The notes below the pieces were generated by a model. It worked only from the letters and a program-made list of their open reading frames with translations. It did no database searches and was not told where the DNA came from. Made by a program: the position numbers and the translations under genes. A stretch of DNA of 26,346 nt. It comes from JAGNLA01 sp964472265 (GTDB taxonomy: Bacteria > Caldisericota > Caldisericia > JAAYUI01). Location of the stretch: positions 1-26,346 of the forward strand of contig CAYYJO010000025.1 of the NCBI GenBank assembly GCA_964472265.1, written 5' to 3'. Below are positions 1 through 7,147 of the stretch, one piece after another; position 1 is the first letter of the stretch, and every line of letters begins with the position of its first letter.

Positions 1-2
1 CA

Positions 3-560
3 ATGAAAGGTACCATGTCCTTAATGAAAAAAATTTGCATCATGAGTATAGCGATAGCGGCAATCCTGACAGGATGCGGAGGAACAGGGCTTCCTGTAAT
101 CAACCCAAAGACTGTTGATCTTCCGGTTGTATCCGCTGTTGGCGAAAAGGTTGGAGAAGCTGTAACGTTCAGCTGGGAAAACCCCGACGGCACCACGGAA
201 ACCTGGAAACCTGAAAGAAAAACCCTTCTGACATTCTGGGTTTACGGCTGCTCGTCCTGTCTGCCAGAGTTTACGGCGGTTCAGGAGTTTGCAAAGCAGA
301 CAAAACTTGACATCCTTGTTGTGAATCTCAACAAGGTCAAGGACATCAGCCTGCTTGCCGAGATGCTGACGCTTCTGGAAGAACCGCCAACGGTAAAGAT
401 TGTGCTTGATCCAACTTCCGTTGTGGGAAAAGAGTTTGGAGTCCAGACGGTGCCAGATGCCATGATCATTGACGGCAATGGTAAAATACTGGTCAGACAG
501 AAGGCAAGGGTTGACCTTCAAACGTTGGTGGAAATGGAAAAAGAGTCGGAGGTGAAATGA
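3..560 (+). CDS. TlpA-like thioredoxin-fold lipoprotein
   Basis: The protein has 185 residues. A short hydrophobic signal ends in a lipobox (LTGC, lipidated Cys25), so it should be membrane-anchored outside the cytoplasm. A thioredoxin fold follows, with a redox motif CSSC at residues 83-86 inside WVYGCSSCLPEF and a later TVPD with the cis-proline typical of the fold. TlpA/ResA-like proteins reduce or oxidise partner thiols on the outer face of the membrane. In-frame ATGs lie at 3, 15 and 24. The one at 24 gives the most typical lipoprotein start (MKK), but the SD site may be outside the window, so the start is open. The stop overlaps the next gene's ATG by 4 bp, so translation is probably coupled to the ABC permease. 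Related thioredoxin-like proteins accompany Fet/P19-type iron transport loci. Confidence 0.85.
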   Translation: MKGTMSLMKKICIMSIAIAAILTGCGGTGLPVINPKTVDLPVVSAVGEKVGEAVTFSWENPDGTTETWKPERKTLLTFWVYGCSSCLPEFTAVQEFAKQTKLDILVVNLNKVKDISLLAEMLTLLEEPPTVKIVLDPTSVVGKEFGVQTVPDAMIIDGNGKILVRQKARVDLQTLVEMEKESEVK

Positions 561-1711
561 GACTTTTGAGCATCGCGTTCAAAAACCTTCGCCAGAGACC
601 ATCAGGCTTTATTGCTGCAGCCATAGCTATTACGCTGGCTTCAACGATACTGCTTCTGACGATCGGTTTCTGGGGAGGCTATGACACCGCGCTTTCGGCA
701 AATGTGAAAGACATTGGAGCAAACATACTGGCAATCCCGAAAGGATGCCCGTATGAAGCGACCGGAGTCCTTCTTGCCGGCGGAAATATGAAATACACGA
801 TCACACAGGACAAGTTTGATGCCGTTTTGAAAACACCAGGCGTCAAGGAAGCCTCGGGTGTGATCATGGGCGTCAGAAAAGTGTTTGGCAACGGCCACGA
901 CAAAGGCCACGTTACCCTTGGAGTCGACGAAAACTACTTCAGGATGAGGCCACAGCTTGGGATCAAGGAATCTCCGAAACCAGGCGAAGTCATCGTTGGC
1001 TACTTCATGCACAAGAACATCCCGTTCAACATTGGTGATGAACTTCTCCTCAACGGCGAAAAACAGAAGGTTGTTAACTTCCTGCCCGAGACTGACACGG
1101 CAAACGAAACTTCCGTTGTTGTCGACATCAAGACTGCATGGAGGATGTTGAAGGCTGATGGCTATTACTCAACCATCATGATCTCAGTTGATGACCCATC
1201 AAAAGCCGATGAAGTTGCAAAAGCGCTTTCAAACATCCCTGATCTTCAGGTTGTCACGATGGACGATTTCCAGGCAACCGTCAAGGATTTCATAACCGGC
1301 GCACAGATTGCCATCATGTCTGTGCTTGCAATCATCCTTGTCATTGCTGGAATGGGTATTCTTACAGCCCAGGCAAGCTCGGTGGCAGCAAGAAAAGCGG
1401 AGATCGGAATGATGAGGGCTATCGGAGCCACATCAGGCCAGGTTGTTCTCATCACTGCATTTGAATCTATGATAACAGGTTTTATTGGAGCGCTGGTCGG
1501 TGTCATTGCCGGAGTTCTGCTGGCACCGCTTACAAGCAACCTTATAAAGGCGCAATTGCCACAGTCACCCACAGGATCAATCGTGGTCGTGTCATGGCAG
1601 GGCGTCGTCATTACAATACTTGCCGGAGTGATAATTGCCGTTCTGGCTGGACTGGCTCCAGCGATCTCGGCTGCCGGCACAAGACCGACGGAGGCGGCAC
1701 AAGATGAGTGA
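557..1711 (+). CDS. ABC transporter permease, MacB/FtsX-like (first of two)
   Basis: This 384-residue membrane protein has the MacB/FtsX layout: one N-terminal membrane helix (about 17-39), a large extracytoplasmic domain (about 40-248) and three C-terminal helices (about 250-272, 295-323, 348-372). A coupling segment, ARKAEIGMMRAIGAT (278-292), should contact the ATPase. The external domain begins with an unusual motif, PKGCPY, with its cysteine at residue 64. The second permease downstream has the same motif and the same Cys position. The ATG overlaps the TlpA-like gene by 4 bp and the 3' end overlaps the ATPase start at 1704. It is likely half of a heterodimeric permease. By synteny with Fet-type and Campylobacter Cj1660-1665-type loci the substrate may be iron or another metal, but the sequence alone does not show the substrate. 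Confidence 0.87.
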   Translation: MRLLSIAFKNLRQRPSGFIAAAIAITLASTILLLTIGFWGGYDTALSANVKDIGANILAIPKGCPYEATGVLLAGGNMKYTITQDKFDAVLKTPGVKEASGVIMGVRKVFGNGHDKGHVTLGVDENYFRMRPQLGIKESPKPGEVIVGYFMHKNIPFNIGDELLLNGEKQKVVNFLPETDTANETSVVVDIKTAWRMLKADGYYSTIMISVDDPSKADEVAKALSNIPDLQVVTMDDFQATVKDFITGAQIAIMSVLAIILVIAGMGILTAQASSVAARKAEIGMMRAIGATSGQVVLITAFESMITGFIGALVGVIAGVLLAPLTSNLIKAQLPQSPTGSIVVVSWQGVVITILAGVIIAVLAGLAPAISAAGTRPTEAAQDE

Positions 1712-2375
1712 TATTATGATAAAAGTGGACAACCTCGAAAAAGACTTCAGAAGAGGCTCCGAAGTGATCAGGGCTGTCAACGGAATCAGCTTTGAAGTGC
1801 CAAGAGGGCAGCTCGTGGCCATCACTGGTGCGTCAGGTGCAGGAAAGACAACACTCCTTTCATGCATCGGACTCCTCGAGAAGCCGAGTTCAGGCTCAAT
1901 CACAATCAACGACAAACCGATCAAGGGAATCTCAGAGACAGGAATGACGGTTCTGAGGAGACAGCTTATGGGCTTCGTGTTCCAGAGGTTTTTCCTCATT
2001 CCGACACTTTCGGCCCTAGAAAACGTCATGCTCCCGCTCTCGTTTGCCGGAAGGTCGAAGCCGAGAAGCGAAGTTATCGAGCTGATGAAAAAACTTGGCA
2101 TGGGTGAAAGAATCAACCACAGACCAGGCCAGCTATCAGGCGGAGAGATGCAAAGGGTGGCAATCGCCAGAGCCCTCGTGCTCGATCCACCGGTGATCAT
2201 CGCCGATGAACCAACCGGCAATCTTGACAGCAGCAATGCAAACCTGATGTTTGATCTTTTAAGGAAGCTCTCTTCCGAGGGCAAAACGGTTCTGGTTGCA
2301 ACACACTCAGAACATCTTGCAAAAGCATGTGACAGAATAATACATCTGATGGATGGAAAGGTGGTACAGCAGTGA
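1704..2375 (+). CDS. ABC transporter ATPase, LolD/MacB class
   Basis: The 223-residue nucleotide-binding subunit energises the two flanking permeases. All core motifs are intact: Walker A GASGAGKTT (42-50), Q-loop within FVFQ (Q94), signature LSGGEMQ (144-150), Walker B VIIADEP (164-170) with the catalytic Glu, D-loop NLDS, and switch His201. The reading frame is open further upstream, but the ATG at 1704 is chosen because GGAGG at 1690-1694 sits about 9 bases before it and the protein then begins in the family's usual way (MSDIMIKVDN). The start overlaps the permease stop (1709-1711), and the TGA at 2373-2375 overlaps the GTG of the next gene. That supports a single translationally coupled transporter operon. 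Confidence 0.93.
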   Translation: MSDIMIKVDNLEKDFRRGSEVIRAVNGISFEVPRGQLVAITGASGAGKTTLLSCIGLLEKPSSGSITINDKPIKGISETGMTVLRRQLMGFVFQRFFLIPTLSALENVMLPLSFAGRSKPRSEVIELMKKLGMGERINHRPGQLSGGEMQRVAIARALVLDPPVIIADEPTGNLDSSNANLMFDLLRKLSSEGKTVLVATHSEHLAKACDRIIHLMDGKVVQQ

Positions 2376-2812
2376 AAACTTTCAAGATGGTGCTTGTTTT
2401 GGTTCTTATGGTGGGTTCCCTTGCGGTTCTTGGAGCGTGCGGAACAACAGACAACGGGAATGGCGGAAATACCGGAAACAATGACAGCCAGACGGCGTTT
2501 GGCTCGGAAATCGACAAAACCAAGTATGAGAAGGCAACTGTTGACGGAATTCTCACAAGCCCGACTGACGAGTATTATGACAAGGATGTTGTAGTCGACG
2601 CTGTGATCACAAAGATTTGTCCGGCAGGCTGCTGGTTCTACGTGAAAGATTATGGTTCAGACTCAAGCGTTGAGCTTTACATAGACAAATTCAAAGACCG
2701 CTTCCTTGTCCCGCAGGGCATGGAAGGCCAGAGGATCAATCTTTATGGTCACGTTGAAGCAGACGTGAAGATGAACATCCTGGCTGCAGTAAGAATGGAG
2801 CTGGTAAAGTAA
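2372..2812 (+). CDS. Small lipoprotein with OB-fold-like domain and CPAGCW motif
   Basis: The protein has 146 residues and starts with GTG, preceded by AAAGGTGG and overlapping the ATPase stop by 4 bp. A signal segment ends in lipobox LGAC (Cys23). A low-complexity Asn/Gly linker (about 24-40) precedes a compact domain of about 100 residues. Its CPAGCW motif (Cys83, Cys87) followed by alternating strands resembles small OB-fold lipoproteins such as the DUF4920 type; this assignment is from pattern only. The gene lies between the ATPase and the second permease, so it is probably an extracytoplasmic accessory of the transporter. The two cysteines could be a substrate for the TlpA-like protein or could bind metal; both ideas are inference. 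Confidence 0.75.
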   Translation: MKTFKMVLVLVLMVGSLAVLGACGTTDNGNGGNTGNNDSQTAFGSEIDKTKYEKATVDGILTSPTDEYYDKDVVVDAVITKICPAGCWFYVKDYGSDSSVELYIDKFKDRFLVPQGMEGQRINLYGHVEADVKMNILAAVRMELVK

Positions 2813-2813
2813 A

Positions 2814-3965
2814 ATGGGATATACAAAGCTGGTTTTCTCCAACATCAGGTCAAAACCGCTGCGAACCGTTCTGACGATTTCGGCAGTAGCCATCTGCATC
2901 ACGCTCCTGCTCTCGCTCCTTGGTTTCTTCATCGGCTACAACTCGGCGATGCAAGACGAGCTTTCAAATCTTGGTGTGCATGTGATGGCTGTTCCCAAAG
3001 GTTGTCCATACTCATCCACCACTCTCATCCTCCACGGCGGAAAAATTCCAAACGAAATCCCGCTTGAAGGACTCGGCCAGATCAGGAAAGTCGAGGGTGT
3101 CGACCAGGCTGAGGCTGTGGTCATGGGCGAACTGGATTTCATGGGTTCAACAAGAATCATCTATGGAACAACAGCTGGTTTCCCAGCACTCAAGAGCGCA
3201 TGGAAGATCGTCGGAGCCTACCCGACAGGTGACAATCAAACGATGCTTGGCTCACTCATCGCCTCAAACCTTGGCAAAAACATAGGCGATACGATCACTC
3301 TCAACGGAGTCACGCTCTCTGTGGTGGGGCTGCTCGGTACAACTGGCGGTTCTGAAGACAGCTTCATCTATATGACCGACTCAGACGCAAGAAAAGTGAT
3401 CGGTGACAGGAAAGGCTACACAGCCGTTTTAGTCAAGGTGAACCAGAGCGATCCGAAGTACATGACAATCGTTTCTGATGCGATTGAAAAAGTTGTTGAT
3501 GCACAGCCGGTTTCAGTCAATCAGGTAAACAAAACTGTTTCAGATCTGCTCAATTCGGCAAGAACGCTCATGCTTTCAGTGACCTTTGTTGCCATAATCG
3601 CCTCTGCCGTTGTGGTTTCCGGGTCATCAATCATCGGAGTGATCGAGCGCACAAAACAGATCGGAATGCTCAAGGCCATCGGCGCCACCCCATCACAGGT
3701 CAGCTGGGCGATTCTGCTTGAATCAACACTCCTCACCTTCCTGGGAGGCCTGATCGGAGTCCTGCTGACGTTTGCCGTGCGGGTTCCGCTCTCACAGCTC
3801 CTTGGAACATTGATCACCGCTGCACCAAAAGCTGAAGAGCTTATACAGCTTCCGCTCCCGACTGTCCTGATTGCCGTTGCAATCTCGGTTGGCGTCGGAA
3901 TCATTTCGGCGGTTGCACCCCTTATCAGAATTGCAAACATTCCGACCCTCAAGATGGCCGGATGA
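2814..3965 (+). CDS. ABC transporter permease, MacB/FtsX-like (second of two)
   Basis: The 383-residue protein is paralogous to the permease at 557 and almost the same length. Predicted membrane helices lie at about 18-40, 251-276, 298-322 and 348-371, with an external domain between the first and second. It repeats the PKGCPY motif with Cys64 and has a coupling segment RTKQIGMLKAIGAT (279-292). Tandem non-identical permeases flanking one ATPase suggest a heterodimer. The ATG starts one base after the stop of the lipoprotein gene, and the TGA overlaps the ATG of the NUDIX gene at 3962. Substrate and direction of transport are not visible in the sequence; an iron-related role is inferred from gene order. 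Confidence 0.87.
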   Translation: MGYTKLVFSNIRSKPLRTVLTISAVAICITLLLSLLGFFIGYNSAMQDELSNLGVHVMAVPKGCPYSSTTLILHGGKIPNEIPLEGLGQIRKVEGVDQAEAVVMGELDFMGSTRIIYGTTAGFPALKSAWKIVGAYPTGDNQTMLGSLIASNLGKNIGDTITLNGVTLSVVGLLGTTGGSEDSFIYMTDSDARKVIGDRKGYTAVLVKVNQSDPKYMTIVSDAIEKVVDAQPVSVNQVNKTVSDLLNSARTLMLSVTFVAIIASAVVVSGSSIIGVIERTKQIGMLKAIGATPSQVSWAILLESTLLTFLGGLIGVLLTFAVRVPLSQLLGTLITAAPKAEELIQLPLPTVLIAVAISVGVGIISAVAPLIRIANIPTLKMAG

Positions 3966-4387
3966 AGTACGAACTTGCAGCGACCACTTTTGTCTACAAG
4001 GGTGGTCGCTTTGCCATTCATTGGCATAAAAAAGTTTCAAAGTGGCTTCCACCTGGCGGACATGTCGAAGAGGATGAGCTTCCCCACCATGCAGCAGTCA
4101 GGGAGGTGCTTGAAGAACTCGGCATTCCCTGCAAGCTGGTGACCGGTTGCCAGCCTGATCTCGGAATCGAAACCGTTCCTCTACCAATATCAATCCTTGT
4201 TGAAAATATCGATGAAAGCCACAAGCATGTGGACATGATTTATGTGGCCACTACTGACAGGGATGAGCTTTCAGAAGGGTTTTCGTGGGTGACCGTTGAA
4301 GAGGCGGAAAGAATGGGTGCTCCTGTCGATGTTGTCAGGCTTGCCCGGATGGGTCTTGAAATCGTCAATTCCTGCGTTTTGCCCTGA
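3962..4387 (+). CDS. NUDIX hydrolase
   Basis: The 141-residue protein carries a perfect NUDIX box, GX5EX7REUXEEXGU, at residues 33-55 (G33, E39, R47, E48, E51, E52, G54). The glutamates coordinate the divalent metal used to hydrolyse nucleoside diphosphate-linked substrates. There is no signal or membrane segment, so it should be cytoplasmic. The substrate cannot be predicted. The ATG overlaps the second permease stop by 4 bp, so it is translated with the transporter operon, although no functional link is obvious. Its 3' end overlaps the convergent YgbA-family gene by 23 bp (4365-4387), leaving no room for a dedicated terminator. Confidence 0.93.
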   Translation: MKYELAATTFVYKGGRFAIHWHKKVSKWLPPGGHVEEDELPHHAAVREVLEELGIPCKLVTGCQPDLGIETVPLPISILVENIDESHKHVDMIYVATTDRDELSEGFSWVTVEEAERMGAPVDVVRLARMGLEIVNSCVLP

Positions 4388-4676
4388 TTGAAGCCACAAG
4401 GTGCCTGATTGCGATGACCGGATGAATAAAAGTCATTCTTGGCCCCGAAAATCTCATCACAGTTTTCATTGCCTGTCTCATGTCCGGTTTGTAGCAGTGT
4501 ATTTTGCAGGCGTTGCATGGCGGTTTCGGCTGTTTGTGCGGGCAGGCGTCGATGCGCTTTTCTGAGTAATCAAGAAGCTTTGCACAATCAGGACACAATC
4601 CATTCGACTTGTGCGCTTTTTTGCAGTATAGGGAAACCATTATCCTGATAGTTTTTTTCTCGGAAGCAACAGACAT
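4365..4676 (-). CDS. ygbA: YgbA_NO family (nitrous-oxide-stimulated promoter family) protein
   Basis: The 103-residue protein is recognised by the family pattern: SLYCKKAH near the N terminus, CPDCAKLLDYSEKRIDACP, a PPCNACKIHCYKP cysteine cluster, and the hallmark SGPRMTFIHPVIAIRHL at the C-terminal side. At least seven cysteines suggest metal or Fe-S binding. E. coli ygbA belongs to the NO-responsive NsrR regulon; the biochemical role is not settled. The ATG at 4676 is chosen because a promoter (TTGATT, 17 bp, TATACT) ends six bases upstream, which puts +1 on this ATG. The frame extends upstream to a TTG at 4715 and has another ATG at 4640, neither with a good SD site. It overlaps the convergent NUDIX gene by 23 bp. 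Confidence 0.85.
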   Translation of the reverse strand: MSVASEKKTIRIMVSLYCKKAHKSNGLCPDCAKLLDYSEKRIDACPHKQPKPPCNACKIHCYKPDMRQAMKTVMRFSGPRMTFIHPVIAIRHLVASIRAKRRN

Positions 4677-4682
4677 GACTAG

Positions 4683-4711
4683 AGTATAAAAACTATCCTT
4701 TTGCCAATCAA
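4683..4711 (-). promoter_or_regulatory. Sigma70-type promoter for the YgbA-family gene
   Basis: On the minus strand, TTGATT (4711-4706) and TATACT (4688-4683) are separated by exactly 17 bp. The -10 box ends six bases before the ATG at 4676, which predicts a leaderless mRNA. No convincing palindromic operator for an NO-responsive regulator was seen nearby. Confidence 0.55.
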
Positions 4712-4808
4712 CCAATAAGACACTGAAAAAGTCGGCATTTGGCGCAATTGTAAACTTTTAATCCCTTGAAGGCGTATTCAATTTTGAAAACACCAAGGAG
4801 GTTTGGAA

Positions 4809-6185
4809 ATGAAGAAAACCGTATTGGTTCTCACAGCACTCGCGTTGTTGCTCGCCGGCTCGACGCTCACGTTCGCAAAGAACGAGAAGCCAGGCGAAAA
4901 GGATGACAAGAAGTGCAACTGGTCATCCAGATGGGACAAAAACCCTGAAACATTCAGGCTTGACCCGGATCAAGTGCAGGTTTTCACGCTGATTGTTTCA
5001 AACAACGACAAGAAAAACACCTGCAAGTTCGAATTCACGCCTGATGGCAGCTATGTTAAATTCGATCCGGCAACGGTTGAGATTGCCGCAAAGCAGTTAG
5101 CAAATGTAAAAGTGACCGTTACAATGCCGCCAAATCCAAACAACTCCGAAAAAGCAAACTTTAGGTTCTGGATCAAGCCCGGTGATTCCGACAAAAAGGA
5201 AATGAAATTCGGAATCCATTACAACAGAAAGCTCTGCCTCTTCAACGCAAAGTGGGAGAAAGAGTACGCCTTCGAACCGCTCAAACCCGGCGAAACCAGG
5301 ACACAGGTTCTCATCGTGAGCAACCCGTCAAAAACTGATGCTGTTGCCATCAAAGTTGTTTGCGATGCCAAAAATATTGAGTTCTCAGCCACATCTTTCA
5401 CAATCAAAGCAGGCGAAACTTTCAAGCTCACGGTGAAAATCACCCAGCCGGAGAAGGGCGATTCCTGGAAAACAGTCTGGCTTTTCAAGCTGGCAGCCGA
5501 GTGCGGATTGAAGAAGGAATTCAGCATTAGAGCCGTTTATCCCGGATTCTGCCTCTTTGACATCAAATGGGAGAAGGAACCATCGGTTGTTTTGGAACCA
5601 GGCAAGGATGGCACTTTCACTCTCATCATCAGAAACCTGAATCCGCTTGAAAGCCTTGATCTCACGGTTGTTTCAGATAACCCAAAAATGAAGTTCTCTG
5701 CAACGTCTTTCACAATTGCCAAAGGCGAATCATACAAACTGACGGTCACCGTCACACAACCTGAAAAAGGCAGCAATCCTTATGTTGCGTGGAAGTTTAC
5801 AATCAAATCCTCTTGTGGAACCACCAAAGAGGTTGTGTTCAAAACAAAGTATTCTGATGACAGCAGGAAGGACTGCAAGTTTGAAGTGACGCTACCGCCA
5901 GGCCAGGAAAACAAAAAGATGCAGAGAGGAAAAGACGGCCAGATCATCATCCACGTCAAGAACACAAGCTCAGATACAATTGAATTCAAGGTTGGAACAA
6001 GCGTCGTTTTTGCAAAAGCTGATCCGGCGACATTCAAACTTGAAGCAGGAAAGCTAAACGTTGTTAAGATCAACATCAAAGTGCCGGAGAACTATGAAAA
6101 AGACAGTCTGGAACTGAATATCTCAGTCAAATCCGACTGTGGTGACAAAAAATCCCTCAAACTCAAGCTGGCAGTGACAAAGTAA
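4809..6185 (+). CDS. Secreted protein with four Ig-like repeats
   Basis: The protein has 458 residues. The ATG at 4809 is chosen over an in-frame TTG at 4803 because AGGAGG (4796-4801) is 7 bases before it. A signal peptide (about 1-23) is followed by four tandem domains of about 105 residues: 35-139, 142-245, 247-350 and 355-458. Each starts with a cysteine next to an aromatic strand (CNWSSRW, CLFNAKW, CLFDIKW, CKFEV) and, except the first, ends with a second cysteine about 90 residues later (ECG, SCG, DCG). Repeats 2 and 3 share FSATSFTI and TQPEKG. The pattern fits all-beta Ig-like domains of the CARDB/ASPM-SPD2-Hydin kind, used for surface adhesion or scaffolding. No enzyme motif is visible. 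It stands alone between a divergent gene and a strong terminator. Confidence 0.8.
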   Translation: MKKTVLVLTALALLLAGSTLTFAKNEKPGEKDDKKCNWSSRWDKNPETFRLDPDQVQVFTLIVSNNDKKNTCKFEFTPDGSYVKFDPATVEIAAKQLANVKVTVTMPPNPNNSEKANFRFWIKPGDSDKKEMKFGIHYNRKLCLFNAKWEKEYAFEPLKPGETRTQVLIVSNPSKTDAVAIKVVCDAKNIEFSATSFTIKAGETFKLTVKITQPEKGDSWKTVWLFKLAAECGLKKEFSIRAVYPGFCLFDIKWEKEPSVVLEPGKDGTFTLIIRNLNPLESLDLTVVSDNPKMKFSATSFTIAKGESYKLTVTVTQPEKGSNPYVAWKFTIKSSCGTTKEVVFKTKYSDDSRKDCKFEVTLPPGQENKKMQRGKDGQIIIHVKNTSSDTIEFKVGTSVVFAKADPATFKLEAGKLNVVKINIKVPENYEKDSLELNISVKSDCGDKKSLKLKLAVTK

Positions 6186-6199
6186 GTTTAATTCAAATA

Positions 6200-6230
6200 A
6201 AAAGCCGGACTCATGGCGAGTCCGGCTTTT
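6200..6230. terminator. Bidirectional rho-independent terminator
   Basis: A 13-bp perfect stem, AAAAGCCGGACTC (6200-6212) with GAGTCCGGCTTTT (6218-6230), closes a 5-base loop. T runs follow on both strands. It lies between the convergent stops at 6185 (plus) and 6245 (minus) and should serve both transcripts. Confidence 0.93.
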
Positions 6231-6244
6231 TTCATTCCTGGCGC

Positions 6245-7138
6245 TTAAAGAAGATAAGCCACAATAAAGAGCAGCGAGAGAACCGTAGTCAAAGCGATTG
6301 CCTGACCCATTGCTGCCGTGTAGTTGTTGCCCGGAAGGCTGTATTTGTTTGTTGAGACAACAACGCTGATTGCAAGCGGGATTGTCAGAAGCGTGATCAG
6401 TGACCACATTGGGAAAAGGCCGAAATAAACACAGATTCCGATTGCAAGGTAAGCCAAGCCGGATGTGATTGCAAGCAGGATTACCGAATTTTTCTGGCCA
6501 AGCCTCACAGCGATGGTTGTTTTGTTCTGGGCGATGTCGGATGGCACATCAAAAGTGTTGCTGATGTGGCCGATGTTCATGGTCAGCAGTCCAATCGGAA
6601 TGCCGATCAGGGCTGCAACAAGGCTGAGCTGGCCTATGACAGCCGTCCAGATCCCAAGGGTGAGGAGTGGACCGAATGCGAAGAAAAGGCCTGTTTCGCC
6701 AAAGCCCCTGAAGTTGAGCTTGACTGGCGGGGCAGTGTAGAAAACAGCGATAAGACCGGTGGCTGCAGCAATGTAGACGATCGGCATGCCGACTTTGAAT
6801 AGGAAAAACGCACCGATTCCCAAAGCGATGACGGCACAACCGATGCCGGCTCCAAGCACCTGGTTTGCGGTGACCTGACCGTGAATGATCGGGCTGTCGT
6901 GAAACTGCTGCTCCTTGTGGCCGAGTGTGTTTGATTTGAAATCGTAGTAGTCATCGAAGAAATCGCCTGCCGAGTGCGCCAGCACTGCTCCAACGAGGGC
7001 AAGCGCAAAATGCAGGCCGTTCCATATTCCAGCCTTTAAAGCCATGATTCCTGCAAGTGTGCCGGGCACGATGCTGACAATCAGGAAAGGCGCTCTTGCA
7101 GCCTTGAACCAAACCTTTAGCCAATTGATGATTTTCAC
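6245..7138 (-). CDS. UbiA-family prenyltransferase, MenA-like
   Basis: The 297-residue polytopic membrane protein has both aspartate-rich motifs of the UbiA superfamily: AGDFFDDYYD (57-66; D59, D62, D63, D66) and NTFDVPSD (194-201; D197, D201), followed by NKTTIAVRLG. It also has TAPPVKLNFRGFGE, resembling the MenA loop. MenA transfers a polyprenyl chain to 1,4-dihydroxy-2-naphthoate in menaquinone synthesis; another acceptor is possible, so no symbol is given. The start is GTG at 7138, with AGGTGA four bases upstream overlapping the end of the preceding gene. It lies 9 bp after a second UbiA-like gene on the same strand, so the two are probably co-transcribed. The terminator at 6200-6230 closes the unit. 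Confidence 0.85.
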   Translation of the reverse strand: MKIINWLKVWFKAARAPFLIVSIVPGTLAGIMALKAGIWNGLHFALALVGAVLAHSAGDFFDDYYDFKSNTLGHKEQQFHDSPIIHGQVTANQVLGAGIGCAVIALGIGAFFLFKVGMPIVYIAAATGLIAVFYTAPPVKLNFRGFGETGLFFAFGPLLTLGIWTAVIGQLSLVAALIGIPIGLLTMNIGHISNTFDVPSDIAQNKTTIAVRLGQKNSVILLAITSGLAYLAIGICVYFGLFPMWSLITLLTIPLAISVVVSTNKYSLPGNNYTAAMGQAIALTTVLSLLFIVAYLL

Positions 7139-7147
7139 GGATTCACC

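Noticed and set aside
1592..2284. 230-codon open frame on the minus strand across the ABC permease and ATPase genes
   Set aside because: It is antisense to two genes with complete motifs; its translation is low-complexity Ser/Leu/Ile with no recognisable domain and no SD or promoter.
4748..4780. Promoter of the four-repeat Ig-like protein gene
   Set aside because: TTGTAA and TATTCA are 21 bp apart, and other hexamer pairs fit worse, so no promoter is claimed there.
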